Assembly (NCBI RefSeq): GCF_003860525.1 | Contig: NZ_CP034161.1 | Span: 1,736,001-1,800,000 of the forward strand | Origin: Epilithonimonas vandammei | GTDB lineage: Bacteria > Bacteroidota > Bacteroidia > Flavobacteriales > Weeksellaceae | Length of the DNA stretch: 64,000 nucleotides | Reading direction: 5' to 3' | Part shown: positions 43,988 to 52,842 of the stretch, one piece after another | How positions within the stretch are numbered: the stretch's first letter is position 1 | Layout: the number at the start of each line of letters is the position of its first letter | The notes under the pieces: generated by a model | Database searches by the model: none | The model's input: only the letters and a program-made list of their open reading frames with translations | Told to the model about the DNA's origin: nothing | Program-made: the position numbers and the translations under genes

Positions 43988-45373
43988 ATGAATCAGGATA
44001 CTATTTGTGCGCTGGCAACAGCTAACGGAATCGGGGCGATTGGAATCATCAGAGTTTCCGGAAATCAGTCTTTTGAGATTGTCAACAAGATCTTTGAAGG
44101 GAAGAATCTGGAAAAGGTAGATTCTCATACAGTTCATTACGGTTTTATTAAAGATGAAGATGAAACGATTGATGAAGTGATGATTTCTGTTTTCCATGCA
44201 CCGAAGACATTTACAACTGAAAATTCCGTAGAAATTTCTTTCCACGGCTCGCCTTACATTGGTAAAAAAATTCTTGAAGCCTTAATTAAAAATGGTGCAA
44301 GAATGGCGAAAGCAGGAGAGTTCACAATGCGTGCCTTTATGAATGGCAGAATTGATTTGTCTCAAGCTGAATCTATAGCTGACTTGATTGCCTCAGAAAA
44401 TGAAGCTTCCAGAAAAGTAGCCCTTAATCAATTAAAAGGTGGAATTTCCAACGAAATTTCATTCCTGAGAAATGACTTGCTGAACTTCACTTCTTTGATT
44501 GAATTAGAACTTGATTTTGCAGAAGAAGATGTCGAATTTGCCGATAGAACTGCGCTTAAATCTTTACTTTATAAAATAGAAGATAAACTAAATTCTTTGA
44601 TTGAGAGTTTCCAATACGGAAATGCAATTAAAAATGGAACTGCCGTTGCAATCATTGGAAAACCAAATGCCGGAAAATCTACACTTCTGAATGCACTTTT
44701 GAAAGAAGAAAGAGCAATTGTAAGTAACATCGCAGGAACCACTCGTGATACGATAGAAGAAATTCTCCATATCAAAGGTCACGCTTTTCGATTAATTGAC
44801 ACTGCTGGTTTACGCGAAACTGCTGACGAAATTGAAGCAATTGGTGTGAAAAAAGCTAAAGAAAAAGTAGAAAATGCTGAGATTTTGGTATATCTGGCTG
44901 ATGCTGGAACCGAAGATCTTTCCGAAGATGTAGAAATGATAAAATCTCTATTGAGAGATGATTTAAAACTGATTATCTGCGCTACAAAAATTGATGAAGT
45001 TGTCCCAACTCATTACGAAAAGTTAGAGCAGATTTTTAGAAATAATATCTCAACCGATTTTGATTTCATAAAAATTTCCGCTGTGGAAAACCAGAATATT
45101 CAGGATCTTAAAAACGAATTGTCTTCCTACGTAGAACATTTGAAATCTGAAGAAGGAAATGTCGTGATTACCAACCAGCGTCATTACGAAGCTTTACGAA
45201 AATCCCTGAATTCCGTTAAACAAGTGGGTGAAGCAGTGAGCTCACAAATCACAACAGAACTTTTAGCCTATGAACTGAGAAATGCGCTGGAGCATCTAGG
45301 GGAAATATCTGGTGAATTTACAAACGATGAGGTTTTGGGGAATATTTTTAGTAAGTTTTGTATCGGCAAATAA
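43988..45373 (+). CDS. mnmE: tRNA modification GTPase MnmE (TrmE)
   Basis: 461 residues. With MnmG it modifies the wobble uridine (cmnm5U) of several tRNAs. The N-terminal folate-binding domain (residues 1-118: TICALATANGIGAIGIIRVSG, ISFHGSPYIGKKILEAL) is followed by a helical domain. The G domain has IIGKPNAGKSTLL (about residue 223), GTTRD, DTAGLRE and TKID. The C-terminal CIGK with the catalytic Cys closes the protein. Its last codons are the apparent integration site of the island that follows; the reading frame is intact at the junction. Confidence 0.97.
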   Translation: MNQDTICALATANGIGAIGIIRVSGNQSFEIVNKIFEGKNLEKVDSHTVHYGFIKDEDETIDEVMISVFHAPKTFTTENSVEISFHGSPYIGKKILEALIKNGARMAKAGEFTMRAFMNGRIDLSQAESIADLIASENEASRKVALNQLKGGISNEISFLRNDLLNFTSLIELELDFAEEDVEFADRTALKSLLYKIEDKLNSLIESFQYGNAIKNGTAVAIIGKPNAGKSTLLNALLKEERAIVSNIAGTTRDTIEEILHIKGHAFRLIDTAGLRETADEIEAIGVKKAKEKVENAEILVYLADAGTEDLSEDVEMIKSLLRDDLKLIICATKIDEVVPTHYEKLEQIFRNNISTDFDFIKISAVENQNIQDLKNELSSYVEHLKSEEGNVVITNQRHYEALRKSLNSVKQVGEAVSSQITTELLAYELRNALEHLGEISGEFTNDEVLGNIFSKFCIGK

Positions 45374-45376
45374 TTT
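45350..45376 (+). other. Candidate island attachment site (left) at the mnmE 3' end
   Basis: The codons for KFCIGK plus stop (TTTTGTATCGGCAAATAA) lie 147 bp before an integrase gene. The equivalent mnmE/trmE 3' end is the established attB of SGI1-type islands in Proteobacteria. Here the role is inferred from position; the right-hand copy would be outside the window. Confidence 0.4.
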
Positions 45377-45463
45377 GGGTTTCTTTTAGTTTCTTTTTTG
45401 TTCTTTTGTTTGATTATCAGTATTTTATATAATTTATTTTTTCTGATGTTAACCTTTTTTTTC

Positions 45464-45519
45464 TATATTTGTACCAGCGTAGTACTACATGAAATCAAAA
45501 CGTAGTACATTCGTACTAC
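45464..45519 (+). promoter_or_regulatory. Integrase promoter with GTAGTAC operator repeats
   Basis: TATATTTG (45464-45471) fits the -7 consensus. Downstream are CGTAGTACTAC (45478-45488), CGTAGTAC (45501-45508) and CGTACTAC (45512-45519), the last two forming an inverted pair just before the ATG. A repressor or the integrase itself may bind here. Confidence 0.6.
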
Positions 45520-45522
45520 ATT

Positions 45523-46662
45523 ATGAAAATCTCACTTTATAAACGAAATATACAAGGTGGTAAAGTTAGTTTGTTTGTTGAATACTATAAAGGTTCAGAA
45601 ATATCTGCTGACGGAAAAAGAAAACACATAAGAGATTTTGAGAATCTAAAGATTTATATTTACAAAATCCCTAAAACTGTTGAAGAAAAAAAGCATAACA
45701 AGGAAACCCTCGCTTTGGCAGAAAGTATTCTAGCAATTAGACAATCGGAATATGTGCAAGGTAGATTTGATATCAAAAATAAATCTAAATCTAAAAGAAC
45801 TTTTCTAAACTACTTTAGCGAAATAGCTGAAGAAAAAATGAAAGCAGACAGTTCAAATAATTATGGAAACTGGTTTTCTGCTTTTCAACATCTAAAAAAG
45901 TTTGTTTCTCCTAATCTAACTTTTGACGATATCGACGAGGATTTTGTAAAGCGTGTCAAAAACTATTTTGAAAATGAAGCCAAAACTAAAAGCAATTTGG
46001 ATCTCTCACAAAATTCAAAATATTCTTATTTTAATAAAGTAAAAGCTGCGCTTAGAAGTGCTTTTGATGAAGGTTACATTTCCATTAATTACGGAAGCAA
46101 AGTAAAATCTTTTGATCAGGCAGAAAGTCAGCGAGAATACTTAACTTTTAGTGAAGTAGAAAGCCTTGCAAAAGCATATTGCAAATATGATGTGTTAAAA
46201 AGGGCATTCTTGTTTTCATGCTTAAGTGGATTACGGTGGAGTGATATCAATACATTAACTTGGTCTGAAGTGCGAGATGAAGACGACGGTTTTAAAGTTA
46301 ATTTTAGACAAGAAAAAACTGATGGTGTTGAGTATCTGTATATTTCAGAACAAGCAAGAGAATTACTCGGGCAACGTGGAGAACCAAAAGATAGAGTTTT
46401 TATTGGATTGAAGTATGGAGCAGTATTTAACCACGAAATTGTAAGATGGAGCGTTCGTGCAGGTTTAACCAAACATATCACTTTTCACAGTGCTCGTCAT
46501 ACCAATGCAGTTCTATTACTTGAAAATGGAGCAGATATTTACACCGTTTCAAAACGGTTAGGGCATAGAGAAATCAGAACTACGGCAATTTATGCTAAGA
46601 TTGTAGATAAGAAAAATAAAGAAGCTGCTGAGCTAATTCCAAAATTGAGTATTGATTTATAA
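45523..46662 (+). CDS. Site-specific tyrosine recombinase of the island
   Basis: 379 residues of the Bacteroidota mobile-element type. Residues 1-85 are an arm-DNA-binding region (ISLYKRNIQGGKVSLFVEYY), 105-200 a SAM-like core-binding domain, and 205-375 the catalytic domain. The latter has Arg in LSGLRWSDINTL, the HxxR box FHSARHTNAVLLLENGADIY, KRLGHREIRTT and Tyr in AIYAKI. It should integrate and excise the island beside mnmE. It is unlike the array integrase at 21636 in N-terminus and C-terminal tail. Confidence 0.92.
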   Translation: MKISLYKRNIQGGKVSLFVEYYKGSEISADGKRKHIRDFENLKIYIYKIPKTVEEKKHNKETLALAESILAIRQSEYVQGRFDIKNKSKSKRTFLNYFSEIAEEKMKADSSNNYGNWFSAFQHLKKFVSPNLTFDDIDEDFVKRVKNYFENEAKTKSNLDLSQNSKYSYFNKVKAALRSAFDEGYISINYGSKVKSFDQAESQREYLTFSEVESLAKAYCKYDVLKRAFLFSCLSGLRWSDINTLTWSEVRDEDDGFKVNFRQEKTDGVEYLYISEQARELLGQRGEPKDRVFIGLKYGAVFNHEIVRWSVRAGLTKHITFHSARHTNAVLLLENGADIYTVSKRLGHREIRTTAIYAKIVDKKNKEAAELIPKLSIDL

Positions 46663-46680
46663 TAAGATTTTTGTCTTGTA

Positions 46681-46726
46681 TTTCAATCAAAATGATTATA
46701 TTTGTGTTAAATGTCAATCAAAATAA
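46681..46726 (+). promoter_or_regulatory. hipBA promoter with repeated operator
   Basis: TATATTTG (46697-46704) is the -7 element. Two copies of TCAATCAAAAT (46683-46693 and 46714-46724) flank it, a layout that suits autorepression by HipB. The second copy overlaps the ATG at 46711, which favours translation from 46729. Confidence 0.6.
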
Positions 46727-46728
46727 AT

Positions 46729-47022
46729 ATGAAAAAACAGGTTGTCCTCCCAAAATATACTCAATTACTTGAACAAATGGGGGAAAATTTAAAATTGGCT
46801 AGAAAGCGTAGAAAACTCACTACAACTCAGGTTGCAGAAAGAGCAGGCGTTTCGCGTTCGACTTTATATTTGGCGGAGAAAGGCGAATCAGCTGTATCAT
46901 TGGGAGCATATTTCAATATTTTGAGGGTTTTGGGATTGCAGGAAGATATAGTAAAACTTGCTTCAGATGATGAATTTGGGAGAAAGTTGCAGGATTTAGA
47001 TCTATTAAATCCTTCAAAATGA
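46729..47022 (+). CDS. hipB: HipB-like XRE antitoxin
   Basis: 97 residues if read from ATG 46729, or 103 from 46711, which would lie at the transcription start. The helix-turn-helix is LARKRRKLTTTQVAERAGVS followed by RSTLYLAEKG, the xre/cro fold of HipB. HipB represses its own promoter and neutralises HipA. Its stop overlaps the HipA start by 4 nt (ATGA), typical of toxin-antitoxin operons. Two operator-like repeats frame the promoter. Confidence 0.85.
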   Translation: MKKQVVLPKYTQLLEQMGENLKLARKRRKLTTTQVAERAGVSRSTLYLAEKGESAVSLGAYFNILRVLGLQEDIVKLASDDEFGRKLQDLDLLNPSK

Positions 47023-48266
47023 AACAGGGAAAGATTAATATTTTCGTCTTTGCAGACTGGCGAGGATTGATTGAACCCAAATTAATGGGAGCACTCACTG
47101 CACATTATGCAAAAGGAAAAAAAGCATTTAGTTTTGAATATAATTCAGAATGGATAAAAAATGAAAATCAAAGATTGATTGATCCAGACATTCAGTTTTT
47201 TTCTGGAGTTCAGTTTCCTAATAACAAGGAAAATTTTGGAATTTTTCTAGACAGTATGCCCGATACTTGGGGAAGAACTTTGATGAAGAGGAAAGTAGCG
47301 CAACAGGCTAGAGAAAAAAATGAAAAAGCACCAACATTATACGACATCGATTACCTTTTAGGCGTTTTTGACGAAACCAGAATGGGAGCACTTCGTTTCA
47401 AAACAGACTTAAATGGTGATTTTTTAGACAATGACAAAAAAAATCCAACTCCGCCGTGGTCATCTATTCGCAAACTGCAGTCAGCAGTAAAACATTTGGA
47501 AGAAGATGAAAATGCGAATATCAAAAAATGGCTTGCAATTTTGATGGCTCCAGGTTCTTCGCTGGGAGGAGCAAGACCTAAAGCAAATATCTCGGATGAA
47601 GACGGCAATTTATGGATTGCAAAATTTCCATCCAAAAATGATACAACAGATAAAGCAGCCTGGGAATTCTTGGCATACAAACTAGCCTTGAATTGCGGAA
47701 TTGATATGTCTTATTCAAAAATTGAAAAAATCAGTGGAAAATACAATACATTTTTCACTAAAAGGTTTGACAGAGACGGAAAACAGAGGATTCACTTTGC
47801 CTCTGCAATGACAATGACGGGTAATAATGAAGAGACACTAAAAAACCATCCAGCAAGTTATCTTGAAATTGCAGATTTCATAATGACTTATGGAAGTAAT
47901 GTGAACGAAAACCTAAAACAATTATGGCGAAGAATTGTTTTCAATATTGCCATTTCAAATACTGACGACCATTTACGAAATCACGGTTTTATTCTTACTG
48001 AAAACGGCTGGATTCTTTCTCCCGCTTATGATTTGAATCCATCAATCGACAAAAATGGTTTGGCTCTTAACATTTCTATGGACGATAATGCATTGGATCT
48101 TGAACTTGCAAAAAGCGTCGGAGAGTATTTTCGATTATCAGAAAAAGCGATGAATGAAATTGTTGATGAAATTAGGGAAAATGTTTCAAAATGGCGCATA
48201 CTAGCAAAGGAAATAGGAATTTCAAGAGCAGATCAGGAGCTGATGGAAAAAGCATTTATTTTCTAA
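47019..48266 (+). CDS. hipA: HipA-like serine/threonine kinase toxin
   Basis: 415 residues. HipA kinases inactivate a translation factor (glutamyl-tRNA synthetase for E. coli HipA) and cause dormancy. The N-terminal HipA_N-like couple domain is followed by the Gly-rich phosphate loop SSLGGARPK (about residue 180), ISNTDDHLRNHGF (about 313, catalytic Asp, His and Asn) and YDLNPS (about 338, metal-binding). It is a complete kinase, translationally coupled to hipB. On the island it probably acts as a stabilising or phage-responsive module. Confidence 0.88.
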   Translation: MKQGKINIFVFADWRGLIEPKLMGALTAHYAKGKKAFSFEYNSEWIKNENQRLIDPDIQFFSGVQFPNNKENFGIFLDSMPDTWGRTLMKRKVAQQAREKNEKAPTLYDIDYLLGVFDETRMGALRFKTDLNGDFLDNDKKNPTPPWSSIRKLQSAVKHLEEDENANIKKWLAILMAPGSSLGGARPKANISDEDGNLWIAKFPSKNDTTDKAAWEFLAYKLALNCGIDMSYSKIEKISGKYNTFFTKRFDRDGKQRIHFASAMTMTGNNEETLKNHPASYLEIADFIMTYGSNVNENLKQLWRRIVFNIAISNTDDHLRNHGFILTENGWILSPAYDLNPSIDKNGLALNISMDDNALDLELAKSVGEYFRLSEKAMNEIVDEIRENVSKWRILAKEIGISRADQELMEKAFIF

Positions 48267-48290
48267 TATTTTTTTACTTTCCTACACGCA

Positions 48291-48364
48291 TCATCTAAAT
48301 TAATCTAAATTATTCTTTTTTAGACTTTTCACATTCTAAACTCATCTAAATTATTCTTATTTAG
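48291..48364. repeat. Direct repeats TCTAAATTATTCTT(T/A)TTTAG
   Basis: Two 20-bp copies at 48304-48323 and 48345-48364, 41 bp apart, with a partial third (CATCTAAATTAATC) at 48291. They lie between hipA and the excisionase-like gene and may be its binding sites. Confidence 0.55.
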
Positions 48365-48442
48365 CCCACAACGCATTGACTGTATTGTAATTATGGTTTT
48401 CTATGTAGACCTTTGCTCCATAAAATTGAACATAATACAGCA

Positions 48443-48730
48443 ATGGAAAACGAAATTATTTTACAAAAACTCAGCCGGATCGAGAAGCATATTTTCGCTT
48501 TGAAGCCAATTCTAAATGTCGAGGAATTGTCAGATTACACGGGATTCAAAAAATCCTACATCTATAAACTCGTACACAGCAATCTTATCCCATTTTCAAA
48601 ACCAAACGGTAAAGTTCTATTTTTTGAGCGCCAAAAGATAGACGAATGGCTATTGTCCAATAGCGAAAAATCCACTGATGAAATCCAAGCAGAAGCAATA
48701 GAATTTGCTTTCAGAAAGAAGAAAGCATAA
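48443..48730 (+). CDS. Excisionase/AlpA-like helix-turn-helix protein
   Basis: 95 residues from ATG 48443; a start 30 nt upstream is possible but lacks a conserved sequence. The core LNVEELSDYTGFKKSYIYKLVHSNLIPF with GKVLFFERQKIDEWL is the MerR-like winged-helix of excisionase-family (HTH_17) proteins of Bacteroidota mobile elements. It probably controls excision or the replication genes that follow. Direct repeats at 48291-48364 lie upstream. Confidence 0.82.
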   Translation: MENEIILQKLSRIEKHIFALKPILNVEELSDYTGFKKSYIYKLVHSNLIPFSKPNGKVLFFERQKIDEWLLSNSEKSTDEIQAEAIEFAFRKKKA

Positions 48731-48820
48731 CCCGCCAGTTATGCCCTCAATTTTTGTTTCACCTTGAAACTGATACAAATGTACTAAAAATTTGTTCGGT
48801 TTCAGCACATTCTAGACTTT

Positions 48821-49990
48821 ATGGAGACCGAAAAAATGTTGTATCAAGTGGATACAGCTACCAATACGATATTCGATCGTATCAGAAAATACCTTGCAAA
48901 AAAATACCAACTCCGTTTCAACGAAATCGCTCTTGAATTTGAGATAAAAACAGAAAATGGCGATTGGACGGAGCTGAACTTGAACTCTCTGTATATCGAA
49001 CTCACTCAAGCGGGAATCAATATCGCTTTCAACAAACTTGAAATATTGATGCGAAGTCACTTGATTACGGTATTCAATCCATTTCAGAACTATTTTCAAA
49101 ACCTTGAAAAATGGGATGGTGAAAACCATATCCAAAGATTGACAAGTTTTGTCAAGACCACTGATGCAGAACCTTTCCAAATCCATTTTGAAAAATGGTT
49201 GACAAGATCTGTCTTGTGTGCATTGAAAAAAGGATACATCAACAAACAATGCTTCGTGTTCTACAATACCAAGCAAAACAGTGGAAAAACAAGTTTTTTA
49301 AGATTCCTGATTCCGCCAAGTTTGGAGAAATATTACACCGAAGATATTGGTGTGGATAAAGACGGACTCATTGCGCTCTGCAAAAACTTCATCATCAATA
49401 TCGATGAACTTTCGGTGATGTCCAAAACGGACGTCAATATTTTGAAGGCATTTATTTCCAAAAACACGGTAAATGCAAGATTGCCTTACGACAGAAAATC
49501 GTCATTGATGTACAGAACCTCGTCATTCTGTGGTTCTACAAACCGCTCCGATTTCTTGACCGATGAAACAGGAAGCGTGAGATGGATCATTTTTGAGGTA
49601 TTGGAAATTGATTTTGGATACTCAAAGAAAATCAACATCAACCAAGTTTGGGCTCAAGCGTATCACAATGCTTTTGAAAGGAAAAATTACAATCCCGAAC
49701 TCACTGCAGAAGACCTTGTCGAAAATGAAAAACGAAACGAGAAATTCAAGCAAATCACACTTGAGCAGGAAATCCTCATTTCCCATTTTGAAAAATCGGA
49801 AAACAAAAACGACTTTCTCACCGCAACGGAGATTATGCTCGCAATGAGTAATGCTTTGGGAGTGAGAATGAACAATGTGAAAATTGGGAAAGCATTAACC
49901 GCCTTAAACTTTGAAAGGATAAAGCATTCCAAAAAGCAGGTTTATGGCTATTTAATCAAAAGAAAAATTGAGGACGAAAAAAATGAATAA
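48821..49990 (+). CDS. VirE/VapE-like P-loop replication protein
   Basis: 389 residues. Walker A NTKQNSGKTSFLRF (about residue 150) and Walker B FIINIDELSVM (about 195) belong to the virulence-associated E family of helicase-like ATPases, common in mobile elements. LFRSP-type arginine motifs are replaced by YRTSSFCGSTN, seen in related Bacteroidota proteins. It is likely the helicase of island replication and acts with the primase downstream. A 287-bp iteron-like region separates the two genes. Confidence 0.82.
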   Translation: METEKMLYQVDTATNTIFDRIRKYLAKKYQLRFNEIALEFEIKTENGDWTELNLNSLYIELTQAGINIAFNKLEILMRSHLITVFNPFQNYFQNLEKWDGENHIQRLTSFVKTTDAEPFQIHFEKWLTRSVLCALKKGYINKQCFVFYNTKQNSGKTSFLRFLIPPSLEKYYTEDIGVDKDGLIALCKNFIINIDELSVMSKTDVNILKAFISKNTVNARLPYDRKSSLMYRTSSFCGSTNRSDFLTDETGSVRWIIFEVLEIDFGYSKKININQVWAQAYHNAFERKNYNPELTAEDLVENEKRNEKFKQITLEQEILISHFEKSENKNDFLTATEIMLAMSNALGVRMNNVKIGKALTALNFERIKHSKKQVYGYLIKRKIEDEKNE

Positions 49991-50010
49991 AAAATAATTA
50001 AAAATCCTCC

Positions 50011-50218
50011 TACCTAATTACCTGCTTACCAAAAATCCCTTGAAACCATTATGAATAGACATTTTTATAAGAGGTAAGAATAGATGTTTAGACTTACCTA
50101 AAGTTACCTATTAATAGAATTTAGAAATAAAAAATACAGGTAGAAAGGTAAGTCAAGGTAAGTCAACCAAATCACTCTTAACACTTTCTGCAAAAGGCTT
50201 AGGTAAGAAGGTCGGTAA
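50011..50218. repeat. Iteron-like cluster of AGGTAAG/CTTACCT motifs
   Basis: About ten copies of AGGTAA or its complement in 208 bp, in both orientations, including the tandem pair AAGGTAAGTCAAGGTAAGTCAA near 50145 (written here only as a described pair) and facing pairs near 50075/50095. The region lies between replication ATPase and primase genes, an expected place for a replication origin. Confidence 0.5.
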
Positions 50219-50277
50219 AAACACCAAAAAACTTTATAAAACAAAACACAAAACGCACAACACAAAAACCCAAAATT

Positions 50278-51249
50278 ATGAATTGTAAACAGGCAAACGA
50301 AAATATCAGCATCAGGGAAATCTTGGAGAGCTTTTCTCTTTTCCCGAGCAAATACAACCGAAGAACCGCTTTTTATCTTGCCTTTGACCGAGAAGAAAAA
50401 ACGCCAAGTCTTTCGGTGAATTATGAAAAGAACACTGCTTTCGATTTTGGGACAGGAATGAAATACGATAATGTTTCCTTGGTTCAAGGAATTAAGAAAT
50501 GCTCAGTTTCCGAAGCATTGGAATATCTGAAAAGATTTGATCATTCAATTCCGAATAAGCAGATAATTGAAACTGATAATTTCAAACCAAAATCAGTTTA
50601 CGAGATTTTAGAAATCAAGGAAGTAGAACATCCAAGTTTGATTGAATATCTAAAATCCCGAAAACTCAATTCCCTGAAATCCGAACTCAAAGAAATTCAT
50701 TACGAACTCAACGGAAAAAAGTATTTCGGTTTGGGATTCAAAAATGATTCTGACGGATATGAAATCAGGAATCCATACATCAAACTTTGTCTTGGTAAAA
50801 AAGACCTCACTTCAGTGAAAAATCAATCCCAAACTTTAAGGATTTTTGAAGGATTTGCAGATTATCTATCGTTCAAAATTTTGGAAAAATCACTCGAAAA
50901 AGAACCGTCCGATTACATCATATTGAATTCCGTCACGATGATTTCAAAGGTCAAAAATCAACTCGAAAATTATCAAAATACTGAACTCTTTTTGGACAAT
51001 GACAGGACGGGAGATTCTGTAACCGAGATTCTAAAAAAGCAAAATCCCAATGTTTCAGATGAGCGGATATTATTCAAAAATCACAAAGACTTAAATGAGT
51101 TTTTAATCAGTGGAAACCTGCGTAAAATACATACAGGTGGGATGATCAAAATAGATACAGGTATTGAAGAAACAGACCTGCGTAAAATAGATGCAGGTAT
51201 CGAAAATGAAGAGTTGCGTAAAATAACTACACGTAAAATCGGCAGATAG
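50278..51249 (+). CDS. CHC2/TOPRIM primase-like protein
   Basis: 323 residues. The N-terminal part resembles the DnaG zinc-finger domain but lacks clear zinc ligands (REILESFSLFPSKYNRRTAFYL, TAFDFGTG). The TOPRIM domain shows LRIFEGFADYLSF (Glu) and LFLDNDRTGDS (DxD). Such short primases prime mobile-element replication or transfer. The last 40 residues are repeats of LRKIxTGI encoded by 60-bp-spaced DNA repeats. A candidate oriT follows at once. Confidence 0.83.
   Translation: MNCKQANENISIREILESFSLFPSKYNRRTAFYLAFDREEKTPSLSVNYEKNTAFDFGTGMKYDNVSLVQGIKKCSVSEALEYLKRFDHSIPNKQIIETDNFKPKSVYEILEIKEVEHPSLIEYLKSRKLNSLKSELKEIHYELNGKKYFGLGFKNDSDGYEIRNPYIKLCLGKKDLTSVKNQSQTLRIFEGFADYLSFKILEKSLEKEPSDYIILNSVTMISKVKNQLENYQNTELFLDNDRTGDSVTEILKKQNPNVSDERILFKNHKDLNEFLISGNLRKIHTGGMIKIDTGIEETDLRKIDAGIENEELRKITTRKIGR
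51116..51198. repeat. Hairpin repeats ACCTGCGTAAAATA..(T/G)CAGGT inside the primase 3' end
   Basis: Two units at 51116-51138 and 51176-51198, exactly 60 bp apart, each with inverted ACCTG/CAGGT ends. A third degenerate unit (GTTGCGTAAAATAAC) is near 51214. They may be protein-binding sites as well as coding repeats. Confidence 0.5.
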
Positions 51250-51265
51250 TTAGTGCAAAAAGTAC

Positions 51266-51306
51266 CCAATGTTTACAATAAGCGTATCCGCTCATCGTAA
51301 AATTGG
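51266..51306. other. Candidate oriT
   Basis: Inverted repeat CCAATGTTTAC ... GTAAAATTGG (51266-51276 and 51297-51306) around AAGCGTATCCGCTCATC. It lies upstream of mobC and the relaxase, the usual location of a transfer origin. No known nick sequence was recognised. Confidence 0.4.
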
Positions 51307-51463
51307 AACATTTTGGTTTTCTCCTATCGTCGAAAACAATAAAACAGAACGTTGATTTAGAAAAAATTTCAAAGAAAATTTCAATAAAAAATCAGACAAA
51401 ATTCAAAAAATATTAACGGCAAAAAGTAAAATTTTTTTGCTTCAGAAAAGAAAAAAAAATCAA

Positions 51464-51937
51464 ATGCAAAATGATCAAATAAAACAATTTGTACAGCAAA
51501 TTTCAAGAGAACAAGAAAAGAAAATTGCACAGGAAAAGCGAAGAAATTACTTCAAAGAAATTGGCAGAAAAGGTGGTTTGAAAAAGAAGACTTCTAACCA
51601 ATTTACGAGAGTCGTTTCGACGAGAATTACTGAAAAGGAATATGAAGAAATTGAAAAAATAGCAAAACGATTTAAACTATCAGTTTCAAAATATTTTCGA
51701 TTCCTGATTACCGAAAAAGAACTCAGAATTAATGAATTTAAGGAAGATGAAACATTACTCAGTTATGGAAATAATTTCATCAGAATCAAGAATTTATTGA
51801 GACATCGGGAGTTTTCACAACTCGATCATACCAAAGTGATTTTAAGAGAGGTTGAAATTGTCACGAAACTGATTTACGAATATCTCTACAATAAAATGAA
51901 CACGAGAACAGAAGAGAACTTGCAAGAAGATGAATAA
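51464..51937 (+). CDS. MobC-like mobilization accessory protein
   Basis: 157 residues from ATG 51464; a TTG 27 nt upstream is less likely. The basic N-terminus is followed by a ribbon-helix-helix-like region (RVVSTRITEKEYEEIEKIAK and FKLSVSKYFRFLI), characteristic of MobC-type relaxosome proteins that bind oriT. The C-terminus is helical and acidic. It overlaps the relaxase start by 8 nt, so the two are coupled. Confidence 0.82.
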   Translation: MQNDQIKQFVQQISREQEKKIAQEKRRNYFKEIGRKGGLKKKTSNQFTRVVSTRITEKEYEEIEKIAKRFKLSVSKYFRFLITEKELRINEFKEDETLLSYGNNFIRIKNLLRHREFSQLDHTKVILREVEIVTKLIYEYLYNKMNTRTEENLQEDE

Positions 51938-52841
51938 CAGTGCCACCACAAGAAGAATTTCCAAAATCGCTGTGGAATACAATGGAAACGACAAAGGAAC
52001 TGCGGAAATGGTTTACAGCAATAATCTTTTGAGCGAGGATCCCGAAATGCAGTTCAAAGAAATGAAAGTCGTCGCCAACCGAAACAAAAATGTAAAAAAT
52101 TGGGCATTGACGGGATATATCTCTCCTGAAAAATCGGTTGCTGATAAACTGACGAATGAAGAACTGACCGATTTAGCCTTAAAGTCATTAAGAAAAGTTG
52201 GAGTTACAGACAACAATCAAATTCGTTTGGATATTCATTCTTCCACGAAGCAAAAACACATTCATTTCATCGTAAATCGAGTGAATACTTTTGGTGAAAA
52301 CACGATTACCGCACACAAAATCGGAGAGAATTTTGGTAAGGCAGTCCGTGACGTTTGTCAGGAACTGAATCTGAAAACCGACATTGAGATTGGAAAAGAG
52401 AAGAAACAGATGATGTATTATGCTTTGACAAACTCATTGAAATACGCCAAAAACTTCGATGACCTAGTAATGAAAATGCATCTGAAAGGTTATCGAGTGA
52501 CACTTTCTCAAAATGTGAAGGATGGGATTTCGGGAATGAGAATTGTGCGTTACGAGGACATCAACCACCAAACCGAGCGACAATACAAGCCCGGCTATAA
52601 ACTTTCAGAAATTACCAACAAACTGAAAATTGCGGATATCAAAACGACTTTGAACTCCAACCTTGAGAGAGCTGAACATATACAAACCTTACTCGGACAA
52701 GTGAGGGAAAGTGAAGAAACGGAAATTTCTAAAGCCAATATTTCCAAAGAGATTGGAAAAACGGTTGATGAATTTTTGAAACCAACTTACACCACTCCGG
52801 ACGACGAATTATTAAAACGAAAAAAACGAAAATTTAGATAA
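51930..52841 (+). CDS. Relaxase/mobilization nuclease (MobB/MOBP-like)
   Basis: 303 residues. Nicks oriT and leads the strand during transfer using a conjugation apparatus from elsewhere. KQKHIHFIVNRVN at about residue 110 is relaxase motif III (HxH metal site). EYNGNDKGTAEMVYSNNLL near the N-terminus and RNKNVKNWALTGYISP are typical of Bacteroidota relaxases. It overlaps mobC, and the next gene starts 1 bp after its stop. No tra genes are in view, so the island is mobilizable rather than self-transmissible as far as seen. Confidence 0.88.
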   Translation: MNNSATTRRISKIAVEYNGNDKGTAEMVYSNNLLSEDPEMQFKEMKVVANRNKNVKNWALTGYISPEKSVADKLTNEELTDLALKSLRKVGVTDNNQIRLDIHSSTKQKHIHFIVNRVNTFGENTITAHKIGENFGKAVRDVCQELNLKTDIEIGKEKKQMMYYALTNSLKYAKNFDDLVMKMHLKGYRVTLSQNVKDGISGMRIVRYEDINHQTERQYKPGYKLSEITNKLKIADIKTTLNSNLERAEHIQTLLGQVRESEETEISKANISKEIGKTVDEFLKPTYTTPDDELLKRKKRKFR

Positions 52842-52842
52842 A

